Notes: generated by a model not told the origin, from the letters alone. A stretch of 64,000 nt of DNA from Penelope pileata (GCA_013396635.1 WBMW01002341.1:124001-188000); one strand, 5' to 3'; shown: positions 32,512 to 46,531, numbered from the stretch's first letter. Translations and numbers: made by a program.

Positions 32512-34571
32512 TGTTTCCTCTGAGCCTCCTCTGCTGTACTGGCTCAGGAGGTTGCACACCTCAAGTCTGAGATGAAGTCTGTTTTGAAAGTGGGCTGCCG
32601 CTCCTCAAAAAAAGAAACCTTAGAAGTCCTATTAGCATTAAAAATGATCATCAGAAAATCAGGCAATGGGAGAAATAAGGGAAGACTGGTAAAGGGAGGA
32701 TGTGCTAATAGGAGATAGAAGTATAGAAACAGGACACAGAGCTCTATGTTTTAGCAAAAATAATCAAGCATATAGTAAGGAAGACAGTATGCGAACATGT
32801 GGGAGTACATGTGTGAAAACCAATAAACAGTGTGGGTTTGTTGAAAATCTCTAGTAGGTCACGCCAAAAGAATCTAATATCTGGCTTGTGCATATGTTTG
32901 TTTCTGACTTTACTGTAAAAGTACATACACAAGCTGAGTTGAATTTGGCTTGGAACATGAGAGTGTTACAGGGTAAAAATATAGTGCCATTAAATAGTGA
33001 CCTTTGCACATGCACAAGGATTCAAATGCAACGCAATGTAATGTGCTCTAACCATTGCATAGCACTGCCAGTGTTTCAGTGAGCAATACACTAATAAAAG
33101 GAGAGAGCAAAGCAACAAATAAGTGTTATTTTTGCAGATGTAAATATGAAAAATGCCTCTAATTAAATCCACATTTATTGCATACACTGCCTTCTCTTAT
33201 CTGCATATCAACTAATTACCATGTAAAAAAAAAAAAAAAAGATCGTTTGATGTGGCTCAGTAGAAATGTCATAAACCTGTATTGTTTATCATTTAGGCAA
33301 TTTTTCATTTCAAACTTTTACATGCTGCCATATACAGAAATGGCTTTAGTCACTAGGGAAGTATAATCGCTTGCCCAGCACACAGATCATGTACATTGTG
33401 ACAGAGTGATAAAGAATAGCACTTCCAATAGGAACTGTCTAAGACATTTTAAGCTATTAGAACCTAGAGAAGATATCAAAAAATCCCCAACTGCAGTGTT
33501 TTGATGTCAAATTCTTGATTTTTTTAAATTTTTCGAAGCAAATACCTCAAGATATTCTCTCAGTAGAAAGTCAGTATCACAAAGCTTCATGTTATTTGGG
33601 GAATTTTATCCCACAGCACAGAGTCAGAAAAATAAGCCTTTAACAGCAAATATTTATTTTAGTAATTTTCTAAAAAAGCATTAAACCGAACTACTGTGAT
33701 ACAGGATTTTGTCAAAGGTGGTGCAGGATCTTAGATTTGCACAAGAAAATGCACACTATATTGACTACTTAAAGTACTAAAAGGATTCACAAAATGCATC
33801 CAACTACATTGAGACAAATGAGAAGACTGAAATATAACTGGAATGTTACTGTAACAAAGTGTTTATTTAGTTTTCCAGCAGCAAAAACGTCTATTTTTGG
33901 AATTAAAAGAATTATGTACTTACAAAGAAACTATCGGATCTCTTGCTTCAAGTAGTTATGGTTCATATTACATGGTCTCTTACACTATTTGGTATTGTTT
34001 CTGCTTTCTGGAGGAGGCTGGAAAGCATACAAAGTTTTTTTCAAGATTGCCACCGAGTACAATATTGCATATTTCATCCTCTAGACAAAATTGTAAATTT
34101 TACAGCAAAAATATGGATCCAAAAACAATTAAGCACTGTCAATAATGTGCATCTCTTCATCTTCAAGACAGAAAAATGAAAGAACATGAGGAAAGTTTAG
34201 GAGAGTACCACTGATGTTTATTATTTTACATATTCAAAGGCACACTATATATGGTATATTTACAAACCTATATGCATCCCTTTCTTGTCTCAGCTTCTTC
34301 AAAAGGAGCAATCTGAGTAGTATGCTAAAACCAATTACATTTATTATTCTCATTTTAAATGTATGGTGAAGCTCCTACTGATTGAAAGGTACTTTAATCT
34401 TCAAGTATAGGCCCCAACACATTAGTGAATTTCACAGGTACTACAGAGCTCTCCTGCACACAATTTTCTTCAGACATGGATTGTTTAATTATATCAGAAA
34501 AAAGCATATATTGTGATAAAAAACATATTTTGATTCCACTAGAGCATTCTTTTCTGCTATGACATCCATCA

Positions 34572-34593
34572 ATTCCTGATTTAAATCAGGAAT
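34572..34593. repeat. Perfect 22-bp palindrome
   Basis: ATTCCTGATTT followed directly by AAATCAGGAAT. It contains G and C on both arms, so it is less trivial than the pure AT hairpins. Confidence 0.88.
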
Positions 34594-37500
34594 CACTGGT
34601 TTGTGGTTACATCAGACTTTATGGGTAGCAGCATTTTGTTTCGTTCCGGAAAGTGAATTTGACAAAGATTAAATGTCAGCGCTGATAGAGCAAACTGAGG
34701 GTCTAAGAACAAATATGAAACATGACTGTGGAAAATCCTGTCATCTTTATATCTCAAATTAACTGTCTATTTAAAAAGTAAAAAATAAAAATAAGCAGAG
34801 TATGCTAAAAATATTTCAGTTGAAAAATATACAAATTATACAAATCAGTAAATACACCTCTTACTTACAGAAAACATGAGGAAGTGTCAAGCCAAGCCTT
34901 CAGTGCTGTTTCTTTATGTATAATACAGTAAGACAAGCGCAGAATAAAATGCAATCAGATGCTCTTTGCCTAAAATATGTCCAATAAACATACAGAAGTA
35001 CTAACTGAAACAGAAGACACTCCTTAATCCTAACAATAATTGAATGAATAATTAGGCTTATGGCTCTCCCACTGTGACCAACAATTCCTTGTTAACCCTT
35101 TTAGTCATTCTATGGACACTGAAGAAGAATTGGTGACAGAGAAGGAGTCTACCGAAGCAAATAAGAAATTTTTTTATAAAAGAAAGAAAATTTTCCAGTC
35201 TTCCCCAATTATCCTGAATTCTGTGTGAGAGAAACATCTTCAAAAGACAGAATTATCTCTTCCTTATTCTTATTCCTTATTTCATTGGTAAGTTAACTCT
35301 ATGATCATCATGTGTAAGAGAATATCTCATATAAATTGGCTCAAACATCTATTCTTTCTTAAATACAACTAGAATATTATCTACTAGTTTCTGAAACACA
35401 AGAGTTGTCCCAAAACTAAGTGTTACATTTGAAATAGTAGTGCTCTGAATACATCTAATTTTACTTTGACAATCTGACCTTCTTGGAGCATTCACTAACA
35501 TACTACAAATCATAGAGACACATTTCTTTTCAAAAAAGAAAACAAATTTGAGGCATATAATTAAAACAAATTATCAGTTGCAAATACACAGCACGTAAAA
35601 CAACTTTCAGTCTGTTAAGACTCACTCAAATGCATCACACACAAATTCAAGGACTGCACCGAAGACCAAGACAGCTCTTAAAATCTGTCTTTGTCCCATT
35701 ATAACTCTCTCTGAAAGTATTTATTTTATGAAACCTGAGAGCTGATACAACTGTTTTATGATCTTCACAGGAAAATATTCACCTCTTAAGTGAATAGGTA
35801 CCTTTGAATGACAACTTATGTAAGAAAGATCTAGCTTTGTCAGACTTGGCTTCTGCAACTGTTTCTGAAAACACAACTCGTTTACCTCTGAGCTTTCACA
35901 AACTTTCGTAAGTCAGGCAACTGGGGGGCAAATTACCCCACTGTATGTCTTATTTAATTTGACCTTTTAAATGAATGAGCTTTTTCTAGCTGCATTTGGT
36001 CTTTTTCTAAAATCTTTATTTGAGTGACCTTTATTTTTTCTGAACTAGCTTTTTCTTTTCTGGCACCTGTTAAACACTTTATGAAACTACATAAAATAGT
36101 GTAGTGATAACTGCAGGAAGGCAGCTAATGGAAATTTAAATTAATAGCATGAATTTAACCCTTGACATTTGACTAAAGATTCAGCTACCTTGTCTAACTT
36201 AGTAAAGAACTATATCTAGACATGGTTTGTAAGCACCCCCACCACAAAAGAAAAAAAAAAAAAAGACTTAACAGAAAATCATTGATTCATGTAAGTTCAG
36301 GGTATGCTGGAAAAAGGGAGAAAATAAGGCAGAGTGTGATATATTGCGTTGAAGTGTGTTCCTTTGAATAGAAAGATTAGAAGAAGACCTAATGCAAAGT
36401 CAAAAATAAGTATTTTACTTCAATCTAGACATTTTCTTGTATTAGAAATTTGGAGAGATTAATTTTTGACTTTTTACATGATATGATGTTTTATCTAAAT
36501 GTGTGCGAGCTCAATTTAATTAAACAGGATGCAAGTTCAAGAGATTATATTTACTATACTACACCAGCAATGCTTGCTTATTCAAGATCATTTTTACCTA
36601 GGCAGAAAAAAAAAAGAAGATCACATAAAAGTATGAAAATCTGAAAGTGAACAGGGAGGATGTCCTGGTGATTTTACTGCCCTATAATCCACCAAGTCTC
36701 TCTCAACCTCACAATTTAAGTATGTGCCCACACTGCACAAGTGTAGCAGGCTTCCCCCTGGTAAATGCTACCACAAGCAAGGAACAGTTTGTTTTGCTTA
36801 CAATTTTAGAGTAAAAGAAATGAGGTCTTTTTTTCAATTATATTTTGCAAGAAAGACCAACTTGTCTGTACATTCCTCAAAGACAGAATGAGCAAATGAA
36901 TCTGCTACCTGGCATTTTTAGATAAGAAAGAGCATTTCATTCAGTGGGAAAGCACTTAATGTCTGATTCAATATAGACAAAGGTTGTATTTAGCTCTTGA
37001 GGAATGATGTAATCAGGATTCATCAGTCTTCTCAAACAAATTTAAGAATTTGTGTTATAGATATCTGGAAGGTGCTGCTTTTCTCCAGTATTCCTAAAGC
37101 CTGTCTTGAGAACTTTGATTCGCAATTCAGACACAGCACAGATGTCAGGCTTGTACCATTAAAATGCCTATTAAAACTAGAATATAGTAGGCCATGTGAA
37201 ACATTTTAAAGAAATCTTCCAAAAACCATAAATTGAAATGCTGCAACAGAGATTCCTATCACTATTTAGGAAACTAAAGATTTTTTTCTCTACTAGTTTC
37301 CTGAACTTGTTGTGTTATCTGGGAATGTTTCAAAGTATATGGAAACCAAGGAGGGTCAAATTAAGGAGGGTGAAGGCCGTCTCTCCTGCTTCCCTGATAA
37401 GCAGAGTTGGCTCTCCTCCTCCTCTTCAACTGAATGGTACCAATATAAGTGCCACTTATTGGCACACATGCCTCCCAAGCCTTTATACTTCTCATAAGGA

Positions 37501-38205
37501 ATACAGATTAGGCTCTCTGGCTAGTTATCCTTAACCATATATCTGTGAGGCAAAGATTTCTATGTACAGTATTCACTCTGCACCCCCAAAAGTAGTTAAA
37601 TGTGTAAATATCTTGCTGAAGATTATCTGGGAAGCACAGAATAACACAGAATAGTATTTTCTGACAGGAATCTAGTTACAAGGACAGACAAAATTATCAA
37701 ATCATACCTGGACATAATACTTAATGCTTTGGTATAAAATATTTGTATACCACTTGCTTCCATCTTCATTTGTTTAAATGACCTCTTAGGCAAACACATT
37801 CTACTCAGTGAAAATTCTCCAGAAACCAGATCCTTATTCCATAGGTACAGTTATTCCAAGGTGAAAAACTTCATTTAAACTTTCTCAGAAAACACGTGAG
37901 AACCCAGGAAGAATAAGAAGCACCTATTAAAAAATCATTAAAAGTGAGAAAGCAGCAGCAAATCTGTTTGTTTTGTTGGCTCAATGGATACCAACTACAT
38001 CTAAGGAAATTAAGAATCCCATAAAAGAGACTTAAAACCTCAAGGAAAACAATTACCTACATCATAGTGAATGGTAGTTTTGTCAGTTAGCGTCTTGTAT
38101 TTGGTGGATACAATAAGTGGTAATTCTGGTACCTTGCAATTCATTACCATAAGCACACAAGACAAAAACTCAATTCTCAGTCTGATATAATAGAAATTAC
38201 AGCAG

Positions 38206-38243
38206 AGATTTATAGCAATCCCAGATTTATAGCAGTCCCAGAT
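38206..38243. repeat. 17-bp tandem repeat, just over two units
   Basis: AGATTTATAGCAATCCC is followed by AGATTTATAGCAGTCCC and the first four bases of a third unit. There is one mismatch between units. Confidence 0.88.
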
Positions 38244-40094
38244 GGTTAGCCAAGGCCTGAGAGAGAGAATAATCTAAGCATTGCATAATCTGCCTTTGTA
38301 GAGATAGATGTGAGCCCACTCTAGTATAATGAATGCAGACATACAGTAGTTGACATAATGCCTGAGCACTTCACAAGCTGCTGGGTGTTAGTAAGCAGTG
38401 CTGATTAGTTCATCTTCTAGATAATTTTAGTTCTTGTGTACAAGGGACAAAATATAGCAGCACCCATGCACTGATATTCAGAAGATAATTAGCTAGATAT
38501 TATGGTCTTCATGTTATGCATAGGGAAAGCAGCAGTGAGAGAAAGCAAAGAAACTTTGTCAAGGTTACAAAGCTGGCTGGGAGCTGAAAGCAGAAGCCAG
38601 ATATGATTAAGCCCAGGCCTAGCTCATCAGATCAAACTGTTGTAAATCAGTATTGAGTTATTACATGCTTGAAGAGCACAATTTCATAAATGTAGGATTT
38701 CTCCCCATCTGCAAGGTTGGGAACACTTTTTGTTCTGCTGAAGATTTCTGAAAGGTTTTCTGAAGTCCCTCCTCTTCCCCTGAAGTTTTCTTGTAAAGAG
38801 CAGAGAACCGAGAACATTTGTTGAGCGCTCTTCTCTGGCACAGGTCTTTTACTCCTTCCCCAGGTGCTGTTTCATTAAATAGAACTTTTTCTTTTGCTCA
38901 TATTGTCTCTTACTGACTGCATCCTAGTGTCAAACCCATACATTTAATCAAAATAGCTCCCTGCTGCCTCTGACCTCTACCCTGCGCCAAATAGTAAGCA
39001 ACTCCTACTTCAAGTACCATATCAAATACATGGAGGTAGACAGCACAGAAATCATCTGCTTCATCCAAGGATCCTGACAGGCAACAAGGAGGGAGACAAA
39101 CAATGTCATGGTTTCCAGCTTCTCCACTCCTTGTGCTCTCTGCAGCTCTGCTGCTTCCTGGACCTCATTTTATATGACAGTGTAGGAAACAGATTATCTC
39201 AAATGTCTTTATGCAAAAAGGAGTTGTGACAGTCACAGCAAACAATAGATATCTAGGAAGAAACTAATGCAGGGAAGGGCTGGGACCTCTAGGAGTAACA
39301 GCAGGAGCTTAAGAGGCCATAAGTGCACTGCGCAAGTCAAGTTGCTAACTGAACATTAGGTATACAAGGGAAATGCCTTCTTGGGCAGGAAGCTGAATCA
39401 ATATTAAAAGGGATCAAGTAGGAAATGTATAACTATGCTTTGAATCGCTAATTTAAGAGAGGTGGTTATTATCCTTAGGGCCACATTTCACATCCTTTCT
39501 TCCTTCTGAGTAGTTTATTGCTTAATCCAGAATGCCTACTTGCAAAGTATAGCTCTTTGCAAAACGAGCAAGAGTATTGCAAACTGACACAAACTATCTA
39601 ACTCTGAACCCAGGGATTAGCTTTTATTGTATACATACAAAAGCACCCAGGACAAATAAAACCAAGATCTTTGTTATTACAACTACAGTCTTAATGATAG
39701 TCAAGTGGTTTACAGAAGCCTGGCAGTGTGAAGGTTGTATCATCATATTGGGTTGATTACAATGCTCCATACACTATGGTCAGGTTTAGAACACTGAATT
39801 TAGTACCATACAGAACATTGGATTTAATGCTGAGTAATGACATTGCACATAAAATTTATAGTGCAATTTACAAGTGAACTTTTATGATATCTTCATTTTA
39901 GTCTTCAAAGAAAAAAAATGTTTTATTACCTTTTATTACTTAAGAAATTGACCTATAATAGCATTAAGCCAAGCAAGGTTCAAACTACTGAACAGGTGCA
40001 GTCATATCATTTACATCTCCTAGTCAGTGGGCATGATTTAATATATTCATAGACTTTAAAGCAGTATCACGTCATCTAATCTGATTTCCTGTAT

Positions 40095-41270
40095 TTCACA
40101 GAGTGGCTTAGGTTGAAAGGGACCTTAAAGACCACCTAGTTCCAAACTGTCTGCCCTTGGCAGGGATGCCAACCACTACATCAGGCTGCCCAGGGCCCCA
40201 TCCAACCTGGCCTTGAACACTTCCAGGGGTGAGGCATCCACAACTTCTCTGGACATCCTGTTCCAGTGCCTCATTACTGTCTGAGTGAAGAATTTCTTCC
40301 TAACTTCTAACCTAAATTTCCTCTCTTTTATCTAAAGCCATTACCTCTTGTCCTATCACTATCTGCCTGTGTGAAAAGTCAGTCTCCCTCCTGCTTGTAA
40401 GCTTCCTTCAAGTACTAGAAGGCTGTAATGAGCTCTCCCTGGAACCTTCTCTTCTCCAAGCTAAATAAGCCCAGCTCCCCCAACCTTTCCTCCTAGGAAG
40501 GTGCTCCAGCCCTCTGATCATCTTTGTGGCCCTCCTCTGGACACTCTCCAACTGCTGCACATCTTTCTTGTGCTGGGCGCCCCAGGTCTGGGTGCAGTAC
40601 TCCAGATGGGACCTCACAAGGTTGGAGCAGAAGGGGACAATCACCTACCTCTCCCTGCTGGCCACCCTTCTTTTGATGCAGCCCAGGATATTGTTGAGCC
40701 AGCAGCATGCACTTGCAGCCCAGAAGGCCACATCCAGTTTTTTGTCCACCAGGAAAAAAACACCTTCTCCAAATCCCCAAGTCCTTCTCTGCAGGGCTGT
40801 TCTCAGAGTTCTCCTCCCAAGGTTGTACACACATCTGAGATTGCCCTGACCCAAGTGGAACACCTTGCAGTTGGCCATGTTGAACCTCATCAGGTTCACA
40901 TGGGACCACTTTTCAAGCCTGTCCAGGACCCTTTGGATGGTATTCCTTCCTTCTATTGTGTCAACTGCACCACTCAGCTTGGTGTCATCAGCAAACTTGC
41001 TGAGAGTGCGCTCCATTCCATTGCCTATGTCATTGATAAAGAAGTTAAGGAGCCCTGAGGGACACCACTCATGACCAGCCTCCACCTGGACAGAGAGCCA
41101 TTGACCACAACTATCTGGTTTCAACTTTCCAGCCAATACTTTATCCACCAAATAGTCCAGCCTTCAAACTTCTCTCCAACTTAGGGATAATGGCGTGATA
41201 GAAAACTTTGTCAAAGGCCTTGCACAAGTCCAGGTAGATGGCATCAGTTGCCTTTCCTTTGTGCACTGAT
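40095..41270 (-). mobile_element. CR1 LINE, longest copy, reaching the catalytic region
   Basis: The minus-strand element runs from a worn 3' end at about 40095 (CACAGAGTGGCTTAGGTTG on the plus strand, lacking the final ATTCTATG repeats) up to about 41270, some 1.18 kb. It covers the 3' untranslated region, the carboxy-terminal protein tail and the back part of the reverse-transcriptase domain, including the FADD box. Frameshifts divide the coding sequence into several pieces. The 5' side is cut within the palm region. Confidence 0.93.
40408..41151 (-). pseudogene. CR1 reverse transcriptase, frameshifted fragment with FADD box
   Basis: Three overlapping minus-strand frames (40645-41151, 40493-40909, 40408-40644) together give part of the CR1 ORF2 product. 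The first contains FINDIGNGMERTLSKFADDTK. FADD (about 40993-40982) is the metal-binding catalytic motif of non-LTR reverse transcriptases, and RVLDRLEKW and CKVFHLGQGN follow as in CR1. Upstream of FINDI, the expected glycine/proline-rich Q-G box is shortened to HEWCPSG, so a deletion has removed part of the active-site neighbourhood. The downstream piece has RSHLEYCTQTWGAQHKKDV. Shifts between the frames make the sequence nonfunctional. Plus-strand frames at 40501-41074 are shadows. Confidence 0.9.
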
Positions 41271-44200
41271 GCACTACCTACATTTGCTGGATGGAACCTC
41301 CATGTGATGGAACATACGCTTGCTAGTATTACATCTTAAGCAGCATGAAAGATTTATATATACCAAACAAGGTAATAGTTAAGTCTGACACGAACTTAAT
41401 CTTCTCTGCAAATCTGTTTGGTGTTTCCTTTTGAGTGATATTTTACCTCTATTTCACATATTACTTGAACAAGTGTATAACTTTATGTAGTTTTGCATCC
41501 CTGTACATGTCTGGGTCATCATTACATTTCTACTAAAACCAAGTGGTATACCTACAAAAACATAAGATCTATGTCATCAGAAACACATCCAAACGAAATG
41601 TTATCATAATGCCACTTTCTGCACTAAAGATACAAAAATGACTATTTCTTAGAATAAAACTAATCATTTTCTACAGCATGATTATAGATTTGTTATTTAC
41701 AGCACTTACAACAGAAGTCGTGTGTGAATAATGAATTCCGTGATTCAAACGTGCTGTGCTATTTGCTGCAAAAAGCTGTAATTTTACCCTTTTCTACAGT
41801 TGTAAAAATAATCAAGAGAGAGTTTTTCAGTGATATATTTCCTCCATCATCTTCTGTTTTTAATATCATGTTAAGTACAAGGTCTTGCCTTTAATCCTAA
41901 GTCATTGTTAAGAATATTAATAGTAGAAAGACAGTTACAACTTTTCTTAAAACTCCATTGATATAATGAGCTCTCAGCTGAAATGTGACATATTTTTATG
42001 TTCAGATTTTCAGACAGTACCTGTAATCTAACTGGAAAATTCTTGCACACATTTTTTCTTCACAGACATAACTTCATCATGTATGAAAAGCAGAAAAAGC
42101 AATCCTAGCTCAGGAAGTTTCCAAGCTGTGATCGGTTTGAAGCTGGGGAAAATAATGAAATATGATTATATATTTGCCTCAGTCATACATGCTCAAGAAT
42201 TTACTTTCCTCCCCTGCCCCAGCCACTGTCTGAAACAGGATAGCGGATTGAATAAATGCTCATCTTGACCCAGTACAACCTTTCCATTATATTATTATTC
42301 TTTGTCCTTAGCTAAAATATTGACTTCCAACGTTGTAATCTGAATTTTACTCATGAACCTTTCTATATACAACTCTATTTGCCCACTTCAGATGACCCTC
42401 TCACCACCAAATCTTGTTTTCATTTTGGTCTGCAAGAGAAACATACTTTATGAAAACAGCTTTTACAAATCATTATTATGTTTTATTTATATTTCTGAAG
42501 TTTCTTAAAGGCTACTTATCTGTGCATATGAGGGCCTGACAGGTTTTCATGGTGTGCTACCTGTAGATTACATCTACCAGACTCCCACAGTTGTCAAGAA
42601 ATCTTTCTCTGGCATGGCTCACTCTTGCTCTCACTGGAATTCATGTCAATCAAGAACAGTAGCTGGCTCAAGACCACAGAGTGAAACACTCTGCTAATGA
42701 CAGAAAAGTCAAATTACAGTTGCTGTTCTGCCAAGGAAGAAAAGGTCGCAGGCCATAAGAAAGCTTAACTGAGCACTTCCAGAGTCCAGAGAGGGTCTTT
42801 TCATTTACTTCTGTTGATGAGAATCTAAGGATGATATTGACCGCAGGCTTTGCCTCCCAGCAGCTCCACACTACTTTGTGCACCTGCTACATGTAAGAAA
42901 AGTACCTATGGAAGACATGTATGTATTCAGAAAACCTCTACTTTTGAATCTCTTTCTAAACCCTAAATTTATTGTGGCCATAGTGCTTGGAAATTATTCC
43001 TGGCTGACACTAGTTAAATAAAGCCCCTGATTTATTTAAACGGAATGCAAGATTCCAAATCTTCTTTAAGCTCTTTTTTATTATTATTTTATTATTTTTT
43101 ATTATTATTACACCCTCTGTGCCTGGCCTGTTTTTGTGAATTGTCCATACTGCCCTTCTATCTGAAGTGTTCTTTCATCTCCTCCGGAGAACATCTACGT
43201 TAACATTTGCAGTAGAATACTTACTACTTTTTGTTCAGGGTAATTGTGTAGTTCGTGGTTGATACACCTAACATTCTTCCAATCATGCTGGAAAGAATAG
43301 AAAAACAGATACTTAATAATATTTTGAACGTGTTGTCCAGAAGTTCAATCCATCTCAGCTTTGGGACCTCTTTCCACCTTCAACTTCTGTTCATCACCTC
43401 AGCTTCAAGATTTCAGTCATCTTTTAAGACACACACAGTATTTAAATGACACTTAATGATGTTTGAATGGGCAAAGCACAACTCAGAGTTGGATACACAT
43501 TAAGTTTGATCTTCTAGTAATATCTAGCTATACCGTTCAGGCTCTTAATAACTGGTCTTGATGTGACTGAATTTATTAGTCTTGCCTTCATGTAGTTAAG
43601 ATATAGGGTAAAAGCAGATGAAAAGTATTGAAAACAATATTCAGTTTGAAGCCTGGGCTGGTTTTAGGCTCTATCGCTCCGTTAAAATCAATTGACACAT
43701 CAAGTAGTGAAAAAAGATTCTAGTTAGTTTGCATTAATTACAAGTGTCACATTCTATACCATATTCCCATTGTATGTTTAGTCTTTGACTCTTAAGTCTG
43801 CCTGAATTCTGGCTTTGCTCCTTCTCCAGGATGAAAAAAAAAAAGAAAAAAGATGGGAGGAAAGGAAGGAAGGAAGTAGTAAAAAGACATGGCCCTGCAC
43901 CAACAGCTCCAAAGTCTGATCAAGACTTAGTTCCCGTTTGAATCCATTCTTACAGAAAAGTGCTCACAGATCCATGTCTTTATTAAGTAGTCTTGAATGA
44001 AGATAATAAAAACATCCTATATAAAACTACAGTGAATAAATCAAAAGCTAACTTCACTATAAATCACAGCTATCACCTAATGAAAGGTCTAATCTCTTTT
44101 ATGGGTCATCTGCTTCCAATGCCTTTCAGATATCTCATGTTGATAAGCCTATGAAGCCACTGTAAGTATCGACAGTTTCCATGATGCAAAGCTATAAATA

Positions 44201-44544
44201 CTGAAAACGAAATAAAACTAAAGTATTGTGGCTGCAAGTAAAGAGACAATATCATCCACCTAGGAATTTAATATATTTCATTGTATAGAAGTCATATTAA
44301 ATGCGCTGAGCAGAATAAATCAGGTACAGGCCTTACATACAACTGCTGTAGTAGGTCAATAGTTATTGTGGGTTTTACCCTTTCAGCAAGGGCTAAAGCA
44401 CGAATGTCCAGACACATAAAAACAAAGTTGTCATTCTGAGCACTAGGAAGACTAGTATTAAACCCACCATTCTAGTTGTCTATAAGACAGTTGCCATAAG
44501 TACCCTAATGCACAATAATATATTTATATGGGCATTTTAACATA
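41271..44544. other. AT-rich noncoding DNA
   Basis: No gene or element is recognised. A (TTA)n microsatellite lies at 43073-43112 and a purine-rich GGAAGGAAGGAAG patch near 43856-43876. The open frame 43255-43449 has no family features. Confidence 0.5.
43073..43112. repeat. (TTA)n / T-rich microsatellite
   Basis: Repeated TTATTA units are interrupted by T runs. Confidence 0.8.
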
Positions 44545-45104
44545 AAAGGGCTGCTCCAAAAGTAATGCCTCCTATTTTATTCTGTTGGCCCATGACATCA
44601 GAAGAGGATGTTGGTGGGATGGCAGCAGAGATTGAACCTTCCCACCAATTTTGTGTTACATTTTGTTGCCATGCGACAGATGGCCACAGAGGGGCAGTCT
44701 GACAAAATGGTACCTGACATGGAAGTGCAGATAAAGCAAAGGTGTGGAATTGAATTCCTCCATGTGGAGGAAATGGCACCCATTGGCATTCATCAATGCT
44801 TGATGGACATTGATGGAGACCAAACAGTGGATGTGAGCACGGTGAGGCAGTGGGTGGTGTGTTTCAGCAGTGGTGACAGCAACGTGAATGATAAGCCATA
44901 TTGCAGACAGCCATGCAGATTTTTACAAGTGCAACATACAGACTCTTGCTCACAGCTGGTCAAAATGCATAGCTAATGGTGGTGGCTATGTTGAAAAAGA
45001 GTGTTTTGTATCTGAGAATGTGCTCTATCGAGGAGTGTTGCTGTGCTCTTTATTGTTGTTTTCATGAAAATAAATAGGAAGCATTACTTTTGGCAAGACC
45101 TACA
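44545..45104 (+). mobile_element. Mariner (Galluhop-like) nonautonomous copy B
   Basis: Flanked by TA at 44543-44544 and 45105-45106. The left end carries GCTGCTCCAAAAGTAATGCC and the right end GGAAGCATTACTTTTGGCAA, an inverted-repeat pair. The 560-base body has the 5' leader, the amino-terminal third of the transposase and then, after a junction near 44915-44922, the extreme 3' end of the transposase and the 3' leader. The catalytic DD(D/E) core is deleted, so the copy depends on an autonomous mariner for movement. It is the most complete of the four copies. Confidence 0.94.
44608..44976 (+). pseudogene. Mariner transposase amino-terminal fragment
   Basis: A 122-residue open frame. From the internal methionine at 44719 (MEVQIKQRCGIEFLHVEE), the sequence reads as the first helix-turn-helix DNA-binding domain of a mariner transposase, with HQCLMDIDGDQTVDVSTVRQ and WVVCFSSGDSNVNDKP. 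After CRQPC the frame passes through the internal deletion and ends in unrelated residues. In the alternative frame after the junction, the text FYKCSIQTLAHSWSKCIANG resembles the carboxy terminus of the same transposase. A full mariner transposase is about 340-350 residues with a DDD catalytic triad, all of which is missing here. The residues before 44719 are leader sequence and not part of the protein. Confidence 0.88.
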
Positions 45105-46531
45105 TAAAAAGAACATAAACTTGATGAACCATTTGTTGAACTGTGTTCAAGAACTAAAAAAGACCACACACATATCAACTGTCCAATTATGAATCAATAG
45201 ATTTCTTTTAACAGTTTTCCCTGGCAGATATGCATTTAGAGTCCTGTCACTCTTGATTTCATCTTATAGAAAGATGCTCCAGTGCTATAATGTCTCTAAC
45301 AAATATTATGTCTTTATTAATATCTGGTTTATTGACTCACATCCCTGCTATTATGAATGAAAGGTACCAGAAAGACACTTCAAATTGAATGAAATATGTG
45401 TTATGGGAGGAAAAGTGAATAACGAGACATAAAAAGTATATAAACAGATATATTTATGTTCTATTTTCCTCTTCAGAAGACAAAAGTAGTTCAATTTTCC
45501 TCTGCATGGTGATGTTTTATAATCAAGTTCATATACATAAACTATTTTTCCATTCACACAGACAAATTCATGCTACGCAAGAAAAGGAAGTGCTCATGAT
45601 TTTGGGGTCAGACATGTAGAAACTAGAATTTCTAACAGTGACAGTTCTTGCTTCTCAATGTCACATTGAAGTAAACCTAAGAAGAATCAGCGATGACCAG
45701 ATTTTCTGTAACCACTTTCCTGGCAGGAAACTGATCTGAACAAACCACAGCTAAAATCATACTAAAAAAAAATGAATTCAGTACTATTTAATACAACTGT
45801 AAGTGCCAGACATTTAGAACTTACTTTCTTGCAACATCAGCAAGGTAGACAAACATTTAAATGAGGAATAAACACTTTAGATGAAGTGATTCAATAATAA
45901 TCATACGTTTCACACATTTTGGGAGTGGATCTGCTAGAAGGAATATTTTAGCATAGTTGTTTGCCAACAGATACACGAACAGAGGTAGCAAGCTGTAAGT
46001 ACACACTGTGGAATGATTATTAACATTATTTTGAATCTATTATTTTTTGCTTTGGAATTATTTTTCCCATTGAAGTAATGGGACTACTTTTGCAATATTA
46101 TATTAATAAAACAAAACTGTTTGCATGTTCTGGGCATTTCCTTCACATCATGGGGCTTTAATAGCACACAAGGATTCAATTTAGATCAGAGCGCTAATGC
46201 AGTCATTTGGAAGTCCATGATTTTGAGATTTAAACAGAGGCACGTATTGTGAAAACAATTGATGATAGATTAAAAAAAAAAAGTGAAAAAAAAAGAGCTT
46301 TAGAGGATTAATAAAATTCTTACATAATCACTAAAGGAAATGAGAAACATAGAAGGTAAAAGGAAAAACAGAGGAAGCGTTAGATGAAGGGAATAAAGTA
46401 AAAGTCTCAGTCATTTTATTATGTTAAGATAGAGCAAGAAAAACTGCACCAACTGTATAGTGAAGGCACAACAGCATTACAGCATAACATCTGTTGCTAA
46501 AGATAAAGAAGACCACTGAAAATCCCTTGTA
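45105..46531. other. AT-rich noncoding DNA
   Basis: Nothing recognised. A run of A-rich low complexity occurs at 46270-46296. Confidence 0.5.

Larger units (their letters stand above)
32512..40094. other. AT-rich noncoding DNA, nothing recognised
   Basis: A 7.6-kb stretch without a supported gene or mobile element. It holds A16 at 33225-33240, a 22-bp palindrome at 34572-34593, A14 at 36251-36264 and a 17-bp tandem repeat at 38206-38243. The part at 36105-36190 has TAAT-rich, evenly mixed sequence and could be conserved noncoding DNA. Open frames of 60-98 residues have no recognisable domains. Confidence 0.5.
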
